Below are positions 33,583-42,098 of a stretch of DNA of 64,000 bases, in pieces. Position 1 is the stretch's first letter, and each line of letters opens with the position of its first letter. The position numbers were made by a program, and so were the translations under genes. This DNA comes from Bacteroidota bacterium (lineage in GTDB: Bacteria > Bacteroidota > Bacteroidia > Flavobacteriales > Weeksellaceae). Under the pieces are notes generated by a model that saw only the letters and a list, made by a program, of their open reading frames with translations, made no database searches and was not told where the DNA came from. The DNA lies in contig JAFAFC010000032.1 in the NCBI GenBank assembly GCA_023423715.1, forward strand, positions 59,321 through 123,320, read 5' to 3'.

Positions 33583-35916
33583 ATGAATTTCAATTCAAAA
33601 GTAGAAGAATCGTTCTACCAACAATCTGGTGCGCCAAAAATTTCAACTCAAATTCCCTACATCACCGTAGACAACTTTCCAAAACTTGGTTTAATGACCG
33701 CTTTACGCTTTTTAGAATGGGTAAGCGAAAATCCAAATGGAGTCATTAGTTTACCAACTGGGAAAACGCCTGAGTTCTTCATTAAGTACACGCAATTTCT
33801 ACTTGCGAACTGGGACAATGAAACGGGCAAAAAGTATCGTGACACATATGGCTTAAGCCATATTTCAAAACCGGATCTTAGCGGGTTGCATTTTGTTCAA
33901 ATCGATGAATTCTACCCAATATCACCCGATCAACACAACAGTTTTCATCAATATGTAAGCAAATATTACATCGAAGGTTTTGGACTAAACCCCGAAAACG
34001 CATTGCTTATTAACTCGGATGAAATCACATTACATGAAGGAAGACACTTCAAAGAAGTTTTCCCAGACTACTCCATTGACCTTTCTTTACGCTATCGTGA
34101 AGCCAAAACAAAAACAGAAAAAATTCAGCAAGAATCAATATTTATAATCGATAATTGGTGTTCAGAATACGAACAAAAAATTAGAGAAAAAGGCGGAATT
34201 GGCTTCTTTTTGGGAGGAATTGGTCCTGATGGTCATATTGCTTTCAACATCAAGGGCTCTGATACGTTTTCAACAACCCGATTGACAAGTACAAATTTCG
34301 AAACACAAGCCGCTTCCGCTGGTGATTTAGGTGGAATTGAAATCTCACGAAATCGATTGGTTATTACGATAGGCTTAGAAACCATCACCTACAATCCAGA
34401 CGCCGTAGCTCTAATTTTTGCTGCTGGTGAATCCAAAGCTGAAATCATCAAAAACTCGCTTGAAAGCCCTATAGATGTTACGTATCCTGCAAGTGTATTG
34501 CAACGTTGCAAGAACAGCCGTTTCTACATAACTATTGGGGCTGCAAAACTTCTTGAAGATCGTGTCGAAATGTATTATCAAAATGATGATTGGTCAGAAG
34601 AAAAAACACTTCGCTCCGTTATTGATTTAAGTTTAAAACTTCAGAAATACGTTTCGGACCTTACGTTAGATGATTTAAAGGCCGATAAATACTGTTCATT
34701 AATTCCAAATTTATCAGAGAACACGAAAAACGAAGTCATTGATATTGTTTTACGTAAGCTTGAAGCAGGAATGGATGCGGAAGACAATCAAGTCGTTTAT
34801 CATACAGGACCGCATCATGACGACATCCCTCTCGGAATTATGCCGTACATCAACTTCCAAGTTAGCAAACCAAATAATGAATTGCATTTCTCGGTGTTAA
34901 CAAGTGGATTCAATGCGGTAACGAACGCATACGTCATTAAATCCTTGTACAATACGTTAAACTTCATCACTGCTGGAGAAGTTCAGATGCTTCAAATGGA
35001 AAACTATTTTGAAACTGGATTTAATAATTGGTGGGGAAAAGACGTTTCTCACTTCCTAGACGGTGTTTCAGAGAAGAATCAATACGAAAAAGATCGTGGA
35101 CTTGCGCATCGTTTGGTACGAATTGTTACCGAAATTTATCATCCGAAATCTGAAAGCGAAGTTGTTGAAAAAATCAAGGAAATCATTGTTGATTTAGAAG
35201 AAACCTATCCTGGTTCCGTGAATTCACCTGATGTTCAAAAGTTGAAAGGAATGATTCGTGAGTTTGAAGAAGAATTGGTTTGGGGACATTATGGAATTCC
35301 GGTAAGTAACGTTCATCATTTAAGACTAGGGTTTTATAAAGGGAAAATCTTTACTGAGCAGCCTGAGAAAAACCGAGACATTGTTCCTATTTTAGATCAA
35401 TTTAGACAATACCAACCAACGATGATTAGTTTGGTTATGGATCCTGAAGGAAGTGGACCAGACACGCATTACAAAGTGTTGCAAGCCATTGCTGGAGCTG
35501 TTAAAGAATGGTCTAAAGAAAAAGATCTTTCGCACGTAAAAATCATGGGCTACCGAAATGTTTGGTTCCGATATCACCCTGCAGAAGCCGATATTATCGT
35601 TCCTGTAACGTTGAATGACCTTCATATCCTGCAAAACTCGTTTGAAGAAAGCTATATCACGCAAGTTGACGCTTCTTTCCCAAGCTATGAATACGACGGA
35701 ACTTTCAGTGATGTGGCTCAAAAAACATGGGTAAACCAAATGCGTCAGATTCAATTGGTTTTAGGAAAAGATTATTTCATTTTCAACAAATCGCATTTGC
35801 TAAAAGCAACTCATGGAATGATTTATACCAAAATGTTAACCGTAAATCAGTTTATTGAAATTGCTGAACAACTAGAATCAATCATGGAGGGAATCACTGA
35901 AATAGGCGATTTATAA
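33583..35916 (+). CDS. nagB: Long NagB-like glucosamine-6-phosphate deaminase/isomerase with PIG-L-like C-terminal half
   Basis: 777 residues, about three times a simple NagB. The N-terminal half has NagB/RpiA-fold landmarks: 'VISLPTGKTPEFF' (substrate phosphate loop), 'HFVQIDEFYPI' and 'LGGIGPDGHIAFN' near 209-221 (ring-opening His). The C-terminal half includes 'HTGPHHDDIPLG' at 407-418, a PIG-L/LmbE deacetylase-like HxDD zinc motif, and 'DPEGSGPDTHYKVLQAI'. This two-domain arrangement is known in Bacteroidota. NagB converts GlcN6P to Fru6P and ammonia; whether the second half deacetylates an amino-sugar is inference. Single gene, no operon partner. Confidence 0.82.
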   Translation: MNFNSKVEESFYQQSGAPKISTQIPYITVDNFPKLGLMTALRFLEWVSENPNGVISLPTGKTPEFFIKYTQFLLANWDNETGKKYRDTYGLSHISKPDLSGLHFVQIDEFYPISPDQHNSFHQYVSKYYIEGFGLNPENALLINSDEITLHEGRHFKEVFPDYSIDLSLRYREAKTKTEKIQQESIFIIDNWCSEYEQKIREKGGIGFFLGGIGPDGHIAFNIKGSDTFSTTRLTSTNFETQAASAGDLGGIEISRNRLVITIGLETITYNPDAVALIFAAGESKAEIIKNSLESPIDVTYPASVLQRCKNSRFYITIGAAKLLEDRVEMYYQNDDWSEEKTLRSVIDLSLKLQKYVSDLTLDDLKADKYCSLIPNLSENTKNEVIDIVLRKLEAGMDAEDNQVVYHTGPHHDDIPLGIMPYINFQVSKPNNELHFSVLTSGFNAVTNAYVIKSLYNTLNFITAGEVQMLQMENYFETGFNNWWGKDVSHFLDGVSEKNQYEKDRGLAHRLVRIVTEIYHPKSESEVVEKIKEIIVDLEETYPGSVNSPDVQKLKGMIREFEEELVWGHYGIPVSNVHHLRLGFYKGKIFTEQPEKNRDIVPILDQFRQYQPTMISLVMDPEGSGPDTHYKVLQAIAGAVKEWSKEKDLSHVKIMGYRNVWFRYHPAEADIIVPVTLNDLHILQNSFEESYITQVDASFPSYEYDGTFSDVAQKTWVNQMRQIQLVLGKDYFIFNKSHLLKATHGMIYTKMLTVNQFIEIAEQLESIMEGITEIGDL

Positions 35917-36019
35917 AGGAAATTTGTAACATTTCGCAGTTTGTGATTTCATCAATAAAAAATTTGTATCTTAGGTAAGTAAGAAAATCAAATAAATAAC
36001 CTCAAAAAAAAGAGAACGT

Positions 36020-36301
36020 ATGGAGTCGAATCTTAAAAAGCTAGTTGAGGAATCTCAAAACATTGTCAACTCTAACCAATCTATCTATGAAATGGTGGAA
36101 AAATCGAGCAAAGCAACGAAGTCAAACAGCAGAAAAAATAAAAAAAGAAGCAGTCTTGCGAAAATGCGACTTCTTCGTATGACCTTGAAAGATCTTACGA
36201 AAAAAGTGAACGCTTTGCACGAAAGCCGCACTAATAAGCTAAAAGACGCTACAAAAAAAATGCAAGATTATTTCAGAAGTTCGGTTAAACTTGCGAAATA
36301 A
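36020..36301 (+). CDS. Small basic helical protein, unknown
   Basis: 93 residues, rich in Lys, Arg and Ser, without signal peptide or membrane segment. The central 'KATKSNSRKNKKRSSLAKMRLLRM' region is strongly basic; the flanks form amphipathic helices (heptad-like 'LVEESQNIVNSNQSIYEMV', 'LKDLTKKVNALHESRTNKL'). It could bind nucleic acid or a ribosome, but I recognise no family. It has a strong terminator, and the ATG at 36020 is preceded by an A-rich leader, which supports a real gene. Confidence 0.5.
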   Translation: MESNLKKLVEESQNIVNSNQSIYEMVEKSSKATKSNSRKNKKRSSLAKMRLLRMTLKDLTKKVNALHESRTNKLKDATKKMQDYFRSSVKLAK

Positions 36302-36322
36302 ACTCAAGCAAATGAAATACAC

Positions 36323-36355
36323 AAAGCCAATATCTTTCGATATTGGCTTTTTTTC
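36323..36355 (+). terminator. Rho-independent terminator
   Basis: A perfect 12-bp stem (36323-36334 with 36339-36350), TTTC loop and T-tract. Confidence 0.92.
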
Positions 36356-36432
36356 TTTGCATTAATTCATAAAAAAATCATAAAAAAACGGTTTCAAAAC
36401 AACATAAGGCATAGTTTTAGTAAGCTAATGCA

Positions 36433-36440
36433 TACCTTTG
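36433..36440 (+). promoter_or_regulatory. -7 box (TACCTTTG)
   Basis: A perfect TAnnTTTG box 27 nt before ATG 36468. The upstream TTG at 36438 overlaps this box and therefore cannot be the start codon. Confidence 0.5.
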
Positions 36441-36467
36441 CACGTTCCTGTAAAAAGGACTTTTTTT

Positions 36468-38771
36468 ATGTATATGACGAACCGTTTTTTCTTCACCATT
36501 TTCCTATGCTTTGGGTTGCTATCTTTTGGGCAACAAAAGAAAGCTGATTCCGCTGCTACAAAGGAAATCGAAGCCGTAACGCTAAGTAAAAAAACGGTGA
36601 AGTACAAAAACAAAAAAGAAAATCCTGCGTACGCCATTCTTAAAGAAGTTTGGAAACGTAAAAAAGATAACGGTCTCGACAAATTTACAACCTACCAATT
36701 CGACGAATACGAGAAAATAGAGTTCGACCTTAACAATATTGATTCGGCGTTCATGAAAAAGAAAATCTTCAACAAGATTGATTTCATGTTCGATTATGCC
36801 GATTCTACAGCGAATGGAAAATTAGCACTACCTGTTTTTCTAAACGAATCAGTGTATAAAAATTTTGGTAAAAACAAACCAAACAAGCAAAGCAAAAAAG
36901 AAATTATTGCTCAAAAAACATCTGGTTTTGAGGAAAACGAAACGCTTGCCTTAACGGCGAAAAACCTTTTCAAAGAAATCAACATCTACGACAACACGAT
37001 TAATTTCTTCAATATTGGTTTTCAAAGTCCGATTTCTACAGACGGATTTAGCACGTACGAATATCAATTATTAGACAATACGACCGAAGGTGGAGAAGAA
37101 GTTTATACCATTTCGTATGAACCAAAACGTAAAGACGTTCTCGCATTTAAAGGTTATTTGTACATTTCCACAAGCACGTACGCGGTTGTTAAGGTGACGC
37201 TGAAGTCAACGCATAAAATGAATGTCAACTTTGTGAATCAGGTTTATGCAGAGTTTGAATACACTAATCCGGATTTGGAGACATTCCTACCATTCCGAAC
37301 GTATATGGAGTTTGACCTTTCACTGACATCGAAAAATAAAAACGCTAAAGGGATGACGTCTAAAAAGACGGTAAAATACACCGGATATGAATTTGACAAA
37401 CCTTTAGACGACAAAATTTTCGAAACGAAAGAAGAACCCAAAACCAACGCAAGCTTAGCAAAGGGAGATGAGTTCTGGGAAACCAGCCGAACGGATTCAT
37501 TAAGCAAATCGGAATCGGGTGTTTACGAAATGCTTGATCAACTGAATGATGTCCCGAAATTTAAACGTTTTATCAAACTTTACGAAACCTTAGGTTCTGG
37601 TTATTTCAATGTTGGAAAAGTCATTGATATTGGGGATTTGTATTCTACATTTGGATTTAATGATGTTGAAGGAACTCGACTTCGTTTAGGAGCAAGAACA
37701 TATTTTTCTCAAAATGATCCGTGGAGAATTCAAGGATACGGGGCGTATGGTTTTAAAGATCAGAAATTTAAATACGGAGCGGAAGCCAAAGGAATTATCA
37801 ACCGAAAAAATCGTTTAATTATTGGTGCTGGAACCCGAAGAGACATTATGCAACTTGGAGTTCAGTTGACCAACGATGATGGGATCATGTCCCGTTCTTT
37901 CGCGTCGTCGTCTCTATTTGCTCGTGGTGAAAACGCAAGTTTAAGCGATGTTAATCAAACCAACGTGTTTGCTTCAATAGAACCAATTAAGAACTTCCAA
38001 ATTAGGCTAGATGGGACGATGCAAAGTATTCGTTCTGCCAATCCTGGATTCAATTTACATTATTATCGAGACGATGTTTTGAGAAAAACGGTAAACGATT
38101 CCCACGTAACATTAAGTTTAATTGCTCGACCTAAAGCAAAATATTCACAAACGGGAGTTGATCGCTACGAGCACACAACGTTGAATCCAACTTTCGTTTT
38201 GAAATATACACGGGGTATAGAGGATTTGTTTAATTCGGATTTCAATTATAACAAACTACAGTTTTTATATACCCAACCGATTTTATTAGCAACTTGGGGG
38301 AAATCCATTGTTACCATAGAAGCGGGGAAAAACTTCGACACTGTTCCTTTGGCTTTGCAAAATGTTATTCCAGGAAACCAATCGTATAGTCTGGCTACAA
38401 ATACGTTTTCGCAGCTTAATTATTACGAATTTGTTGCTGATACGTATGCAACGATGCATTTTGAACATCATTTTAATGGAAAGATACTTTCGTATATTCC
38501 GTTAATTAAGAAGCTGAAACTACGAGAAGTTGGGATTTTCCGTGCTGCTTACGGAACACTTAATGATGCTTCGAAAAACATTAATCTTGAAAATTGGAAA
38601 TTTTCCGCACCTGACCAGCAGGTTTATTTTGAATATGGTTTCGGAATTGAAAATATCGGACTAGGAAACTTTAGAATCTTCCGTGTTGATTTCAACTGGA
38701 GAGGAAATTACCTTAACAAACCAGATATCTCAAAATTCGGCATCAAAGCTGGGTTTCAGATTAATTTCTAA
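36468..38771 (+). CDS. DUF5686-family outer-membrane beta-barrel protein
   Basis: 767 residues. Start ATG 36468 (or 36474) precedes a signal peptide (MTNRFFFTIFLCFGLLSFGQQ). After it come 'NPAYAILKEVWKRKKDNGLDKFTTYQFDEYEKIEFDLNNI', the hallmark of the DUF5686 family, then a beta-rich middle and a barrel ending GIKAGFQINF. Most relatives carry an N-terminal CarboxypepD_reg-like domain before this; here it is absent. The function is unknown; an outer-membrane role is supported by signal peptide and C-terminal Phe. Followed by a bidirectional terminator shared with rpmA. Confidence 0.8.
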   Translation: MYMTNRFFFTIFLCFGLLSFGQQKKADSAATKEIEAVTLSKKTVKYKNKKENPAYAILKEVWKRKKDNGLDKFTTYQFDEYEKIEFDLNNIDSAFMKKKIFNKIDFMFDYADSTANGKLALPVFLNESVYKNFGKNKPNKQSKKEIIAQKTSGFEENETLALTAKNLFKEINIYDNTINFFNIGFQSPISTDGFSTYEYQLLDNTTEGGEEVYTISYEPKRKDVLAFKGYLYISTSTYAVVKVTLKSTHKMNVNFVNQVYAEFEYTNPDLETFLPFRTYMEFDLSLTSKNKNAKGMTSKKTVKYTGYEFDKPLDDKIFETKEEPKTNASLAKGDEFWETSRTDSLSKSESGVYEMLDQLNDVPKFKRFIKLYETLGSGYFNVGKVIDIGDLYSTFGFNDVEGTRLRLGARTYFSQNDPWRIQGYGAYGFKDQKFKYGAEAKGIINRKNRLIIGAGTRRDIMQLGVQLTNDDGIMSRSFASSSLFARGENASLSDVNQTNVFASIEPIKNFQIRLDGTMQSIRSANPGFNLHYYRDDVLRKTVNDSHVTLSLIARPKAKYSQTGVDRYEHTTLNPTFVLKYTRGIEDLFNSDFNYNKLQFLYTQPILLATWGKSIVTIEAGKNFDTVPLALQNVIPGNQSYSLATNTFSQLNYYEFVADTYATMHFEHHFNGKILSYIPLIKKLKLREVGIFRAAYGTLNDASKNINLENWKFSAPDQQVYFEYGFGIENIGLGNFRIFRVDFNWRGNYLNKPDISKFGIKAGFQINF

Positions 38772-38902
38772 ACATACTTCTTTTGTATTGAACGCGTAAA
38801 ATCTCTACTGATTGTCGTTAATTCGAAAAAACTAGAAGATCCATCAATAAAAACTTCTTGTCTTATAAAAGGAAATCATTTCTAAGCTACCAACATAAAA
38901 CA

Positions 38903-38930
38903 AAAAATCCTGCACAAGTGCAGGATTTTT
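38903..38930. terminator. Bidirectional terminator between DUF5686 gene and rpmA
   Basis: A perfect inverted repeat (AAAAATCCTGCAC at 38903-38915 with its complement at 38918-38930), with A-run and T-run on the two sides. It suits both convergent transcripts. Confidence 0.88.
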
Positions 38931-38948
38931 ATATAGCGTTCTTATAAA

Positions 38949-39206
38949 TTACGCGTTAGTCTCTACAGATACGAAAGATCTGTTGTTTGCTTTCTTTCTG
39001 AAAACTACTTTTCCATCTACAAGAGCAAATAAAGTGTGGTCTTTACCCATTCCCACGTTTTCACCTGGGTGGTGTTGTGTACCTCTTTGTCTCACGATAA
39101 TGTTACCCGCGATTGCTTCTTGTCCTCCGAAAATCTTTACACCCAATCTTTTAGAGTGAGATTCTCTACCGTTCTTGGAACTACCGACTCCTTTTTTGTG
39201 TGCCAT
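38949..39206 (-). CDS. rpmA: 50S ribosomal protein L27
   Basis: 85 residues, standard. The N-terminal 'MAHKKGVGSSKNGRESHSKRLGVK' and 'QRGTQHHPGENVGMGKDHTLFAL' are diagnostic. The flexible N-terminus reaches the peptidyl-transferase centre. Starts 14 nt after rplU in the same operon. Confidence 0.97.
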   Translation of the reverse strand: MAHKKGVGSSKNGRESHSKRLGVKIFGGQEAIAGNIIVRQRGTQHHPGENVGMGKDHTLFALVDGKVVFRKKANNRSFVSVETNA

Positions 39207-39220
39207 TTTATTCTACGGTT

Positions 39221-39817
39221 TTATTTGTTAAGTGGTTTAAATTCAGCAATGTGCTTTTCAATAAGCGCATCAACTTCTTCGTGAGTTAGGATGTTTTTCT
39301 CCAACTCAACTTTCAATGCTTTTCCTAAAGTGATCAACAATTCTCTGTTGTCTTTAGACTGAGAAAGGTTGTTTTTCTTTAAGTGATAGTTCAACTCGTG
39401 ATCTTCACCGAAGTTTACTGTTTTGTGATCAGAGTTTGGGTTGCTAGAAGTTGTTGTTTCTTCTTTTGCAGGAGCCGCTTTTTTAGCTGGCTTCTTAGCA
39501 GCACCGTCAAATCCAGTAATTCCTGTGATAACGATTTGCGTTAATGATTGTCTGTGACCATTCTTTACAGCGTATCCTTTTCTTCTTTTCTTTTTGAAAA
39601 CGATTACTTTATCCGCTTTTAGGTGATCAACGATTTCGGCATCAACAGTGATACCGCCTACAGCTGGGGCGCCTACAGTGATTGTTCCGTTTACAGTAAG
39701 AAGAACTTTGTCGAAAGATACTTTATCTCCCTTTTCTCCTTTCAAACGGTTCACAAACAACTTCTGGTCTTGCTCAACTTTGTATTGAAGCCCTGCTATT
39801 TCTACAATTGCAAACAT
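39221..39817 (-). CDS. rplU: 50S ribosomal protein L21 with C-terminal extension
   Basis: 198 residues, about twice the roughly 103 of most L21 proteins. The first 100 residues are canonical: 'MFAIVEIAGLQYKVEQDQKLFVNRL', 'VGAPAVGGITVDAEIVDHLKADKVIVFKKKRRKGYAVKNGHRQSLTQI'. Next is an Ala/Lys linker 'AAKKPAKKAAPAKEE' and then a helical domain of about 65 residues ('NRELLITLGKALKVELEKNILTHEEVDALIEKHIAEF'), resembling helix-hairpin-helix domains fused to L21 in some Bacteroidota. L21 binds 23S rRNA domains II/V near L20. It leads the rplU-rpmA operon and has a textbook promoter. Confidence 0.95.
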   Translation of the reverse strand: MFAIVEIAGLQYKVEQDQKLFVNRLKGEKGDKVSFDKVLLTVNGTITVGAPAVGGITVDAEIVDHLKADKVIVFKKKRRKGYAVKNGHRQSLTQIVITGITGFDGAAKKPAKKAAPAKEETTTSSNPNSDHKTVNFGEDHELNYHLKKNNLSQSKDNRELLITLGKALKVELEKNILTHEEVDALIEKHIAEFKPLNK

Positions 39818-39859
39818 TGTTTATAAATTTTTGTTAGTTATTCTATATAATTCGAGGTG

Positions 39860-39888
39860 CAAAGATAACAATTATTATTGATGTACAA
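39860..39888 (-). promoter_or_regulatory. rplU-rpmA promoter
   Basis: On the minus strand TTG (39888-39886) and TATCTTTG (39867-39860) are 18 nt apart. The -7 box ends 42 nt before ATG 39817, leaving a real 5' leader. Confidence 0.7.
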
Positions 39889-39984
39889 ACACTTGCAATT
39901 CTTTTTTTTGATTTTTCCGAGAATAAATATGCTATTTTGGTCATAAATGATATATTTACCCTCATATAAATTCAACGAAAAACG

Positions 39985-41073
39985 ATGAAAAGAGATCTCT
40001 ATATAGATTTTGCAAAAGGACTTGCAACTCTTTCTATTATCTTTATACACACGGCTTTTTGGTCGGGTCAATTCTACATCAAACCAGAAATACGTGTTTT
40101 GTCTTTGGTTTTTGATGTGGCTCTTTTTTACGCGCTTAGTGGCGTCACTTCAGGCAATAACATCGAAAAAACGTTTTATCGCTTATTGAAACTACAAATC
40201 ACGTACATGATTTTCGTGACCTTCCTTTTCTTTATGGATTGGTTCTTTAAGGTTTTCGGACTTTCATTTTTTGATTTGCAATGGCTCAAAGATTTCTATT
40301 CAACATTTGGGTCCAAATACGTTCCACAAAACATTTCTTATGAACCTCAATGGCAGAATTTAGGAAATTGGTATTTGCATTCCTATTCTAACGCCGATAC
40401 ATTCCCTGTAGTAATGGGAAGTTTTTGGTATTTGAAAGTCTATTTTATTCTAACGGTTATGGGAGTTCTTATTCTCAAATTCTTTCCAAAACACATCAAT
40501 TGGTTTATTGGACTTTGTATTGGTTTAACCATCATCTTCAACATTTTTCCTCAGTATTATCCTTCAGGACAAGTGGGTTATGTGGCGTTCTACATGGCTG
40601 TTTTCTTAATTGCACACCAATTGAAAGGCAAAAAAATTCCAACAAAAATGATTCCTATTCTTTACGGATTGGTTGCGGTAGCACTTTTTGGAATGTTCTG
40701 GTATTACGGCGCCGATATGTTCTATAAAATCAACAAGCAGAAGTTTCCGCCTAAAATCCCATACATCATTTGGACTTTATTTTCGCTAACAACTTTATTT
40801 GTACTTTATAATCGATTAAAAATTGAAAAGAATAATTTCATATGTTACATAGGGAAAAACGCCATTTTCTATTACTTCGCTCAAGGAATTAGCTCGTCAT
40901 TAGTTTACTTTTTAGTTGTTCCTTTAAAAGATCAAATGAATTGGGTTGTTTTAATGTTAATCATCTACCCTATTAATATTGCTTTAGCAATTGGTATTGC
41001 AGAAATTTTGAAAAAAGTAGATGCATTTGGATGGAAAATTTTAGAATTTTTACGCAAAAAAACCGCTCAATAG
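39985..41073 (+). CDS. Acyltransferase-3 family integral membrane protein
   Basis: 362 residues with about ten membrane segments. It opens 'RDLYIDFAKGLATLSIIFIHTAFWSG'; the R-x-x-D-x-x-[KR]-G and the helix His (near H21-22 of the mature frame) are the catalytic-site hallmarks of OafA/NolL/Acyl_transf_3 enzymes. They transfer acyl groups from the cytoplasm to extracellular glycans, lipids or peptidoglycan. The substrate cannot be read. The stop codon falls in a hairpin that terminates the opposite-strand small gene. Confidence 0.88.
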   Translation: MKRDLYIDFAKGLATLSIIFIHTAFWSGQFYIKPEIRVLSLVFDVALFYALSGVTSGNNIEKTFYRLLKLQITYMIFVTFLFFMDWFFKVFGLSFFDLQWLKDFYSTFGSKYVPQNISYEPQWQNLGNWYLHSYSNADTFPVVMGSFWYLKVYFILTVMGVLILKFFPKHINWFIGLCIGLTIIFNIFPQYYPSGQVGYVAFYMAVFLIAHQLKGKKIPTKMIPILYGLVAVALFGMFWYYGADMFYKINKQKFPPKIPYIIWTLFSLTTLFVLYNRLKIEKNNFICYIGKNAIFYYFAQGISSSLVYFLVVPLKDQMNWVVLMLIIYPINIALAIGIAEILKKVDAFGWKILEFLRKKTAQ

Positions 41074-41079
41074 CGGTTT
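41055..41079 (-). terminator. Terminator of the small membrane protein, inside the acyltransferase 3' end
   Basis: An 8-bp stem (41060-41067 with 41072-41079), 4-nt loop. Read on the minus strand it is followed by TTTTTT. It overlaps the stop codon of the plus-strand acyltransferase gene (41071-41073). On the plus strand only three T follow, so it acts mainly for the minus transcript. Confidence 0.65.
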
Positions 41080-41103
41080 CAACAATCAAAAATGGGTTTT
41101 GTT

Positions 41104-41346
41104 TTAACTTTTATTACCACCACCTCTTGCGATTAATGCGATAATAATAATTAAAACAACGGCTCCAATAACCAAATATAAAGGATTGGTGTACCATTCT
41201 GTTTCTGTAGATGTTGTCGTGGTAGTCACATTAACATCAGCTGAACCTTCCTTGTCTTGAGCAAAAGTCATAAACGAAAATAAAACGGTGCTTAAAAACA
41301 CCAAAACTTTAGAATACAGGTTTGGGATCATACTTTTTGTTTCCAT
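41104..41346 (-). CDS. Small membrane protein, unknown
   Basis: 80 residues. The N-terminal hydrophobic segment (about 12-28, ending FAQ) is a cleavable signal or anchor. A Thr-rich polar stretch (VNVTTTTTSTETEW) follows, then a second hydrophobic segment (57-73, LYLVIGAVVLIIIIALIA) and a short basic tail GGGNKS. A start at the internal Met (41331) is possible. Its own terminator on the minus strand supports expression. No family recognised. Confidence 0.55.
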   Translation of the reverse strand: METKSMIPNLYSKVLVFLSTVLFSFMTFAQDKEGSADVNVTTTTTSTETEWYTNPLYLVIGAVVLIIIIALIARGGGNKS

Positions 41347-41372
41347 ACTAGTTTATTTTTGGGTTAATGTTT

Positions 41373-41440
41373 CGTATTCATTACGTGTCACTTGCAATAC
41401 AATGTTAGACGTTTTTTAGGATTCCGCGTTCATTCCGTGT
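41373..41440. repeat. Imperfect 16-nt direct repeat upstream of miaE
   Basis: CGTATTCATTACGTGT (41373-41388) and CGCGTTCATTCCGTGT (41425-41440) differ at 3 of 16 positions and have the same orientation. They lie in the 167-nt divergent gap between the small membrane-protein gene and miaE, where regulatory sites would be expected. Confidence 0.4.
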
Positions 41441-41513
41441 TAATTATATAAAAATTCTTAAAAGTCTTTAAATCTCAATTTCTTATCCTTATTTTTACGC
41501 TAAATTTTTAATA

Positions 41514-42095
41514 ATGTTTAAGCTGAAGTTACCTACAGACCCTCGTTGGGCAAATATTGCAGAAGGAAATTTAGAAGAAATTTTAACGGATCATGCGTGG
41601 TGTGAGCAAAAAGCGGCAACCAATGCCATTGGTTTAATTACCATGCTTCCTGAATATCCAGAAATTGTAACTGAGTTGTTGGCCATCGCTCAAGAAGAGC
41701 TAGATCACTTCAATCAAGTTCATGAAATCATCAAAAAAAGAGGCTACTCTTTCGGGCGAACACGCAAAGATGATTATGTAAATGAATTGGTAAATTTTAT
41801 TCAGAAAGGTGGAAATCGTGATGATTTGATCGTGGACAAGATGCTTTTTGCAGCGATGATTGAAGCACGTAGCTGCGAACGATTTAAAGTCCTTACAGAA
41901 AATATTAAAGACGAAGAACTGAAGGTTTTTTATCGTGAATTGATGATTTCGGAAGCCAATCACTACACAACCTTTATTGGTTTTGCAAGACAACTTGGTG
42001 ACCCGGAAAGAGTGAACCAACGTTGGGAAGAATGGCTAGAACACGAAGCCAAAATCATCCAATCCTACGGAAATAAAGAAACCATTCACGGTTAA
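41514..42095 (+). CDS. miaE: tRNA 2-methylthio-N6-isopentenyladenosine-37 hydroxylase-like protein MiaE
   Basis: 193 residues. The diiron ferritin-like fold is shown by E/H pairs: Glu in 'DHAWCEQKAA' near 31, 'EELDHF' at 61-66, and 'ISEANHYTTF' near 145. MiaE inserts an O2-derived hydroxyl into the isopentenyl group of ms2i6A37 in tRNA. The DUF502 gene starts 3 nt after its stop, so they are co-transcribed. Confidence 0.9.
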   Translation: MFKLKLPTDPRWANIAEGNLEEILTDHAWCEQKAATNAIGLITMLPEYPEIVTELLAIAQEELDHFNQVHEIIKKRGYSFGRTRKDDYVNELVNFIQKGGNRDDLIVDKMLFAAMIEARSCERFKVLTENIKDEELKVFYRELMISEANHYTTFIGFARQLGDPERVNQRWEEWLEHEAKIIQSYGNKETIHG

Positions 42096-42098
42096 AGA

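Noticed and set aside
41055..41079. Plus-strand terminator of the acyltransferase
   Set aside because: Only three T follow the stem on the plus strand, while the minus strand has a proper T-tract.
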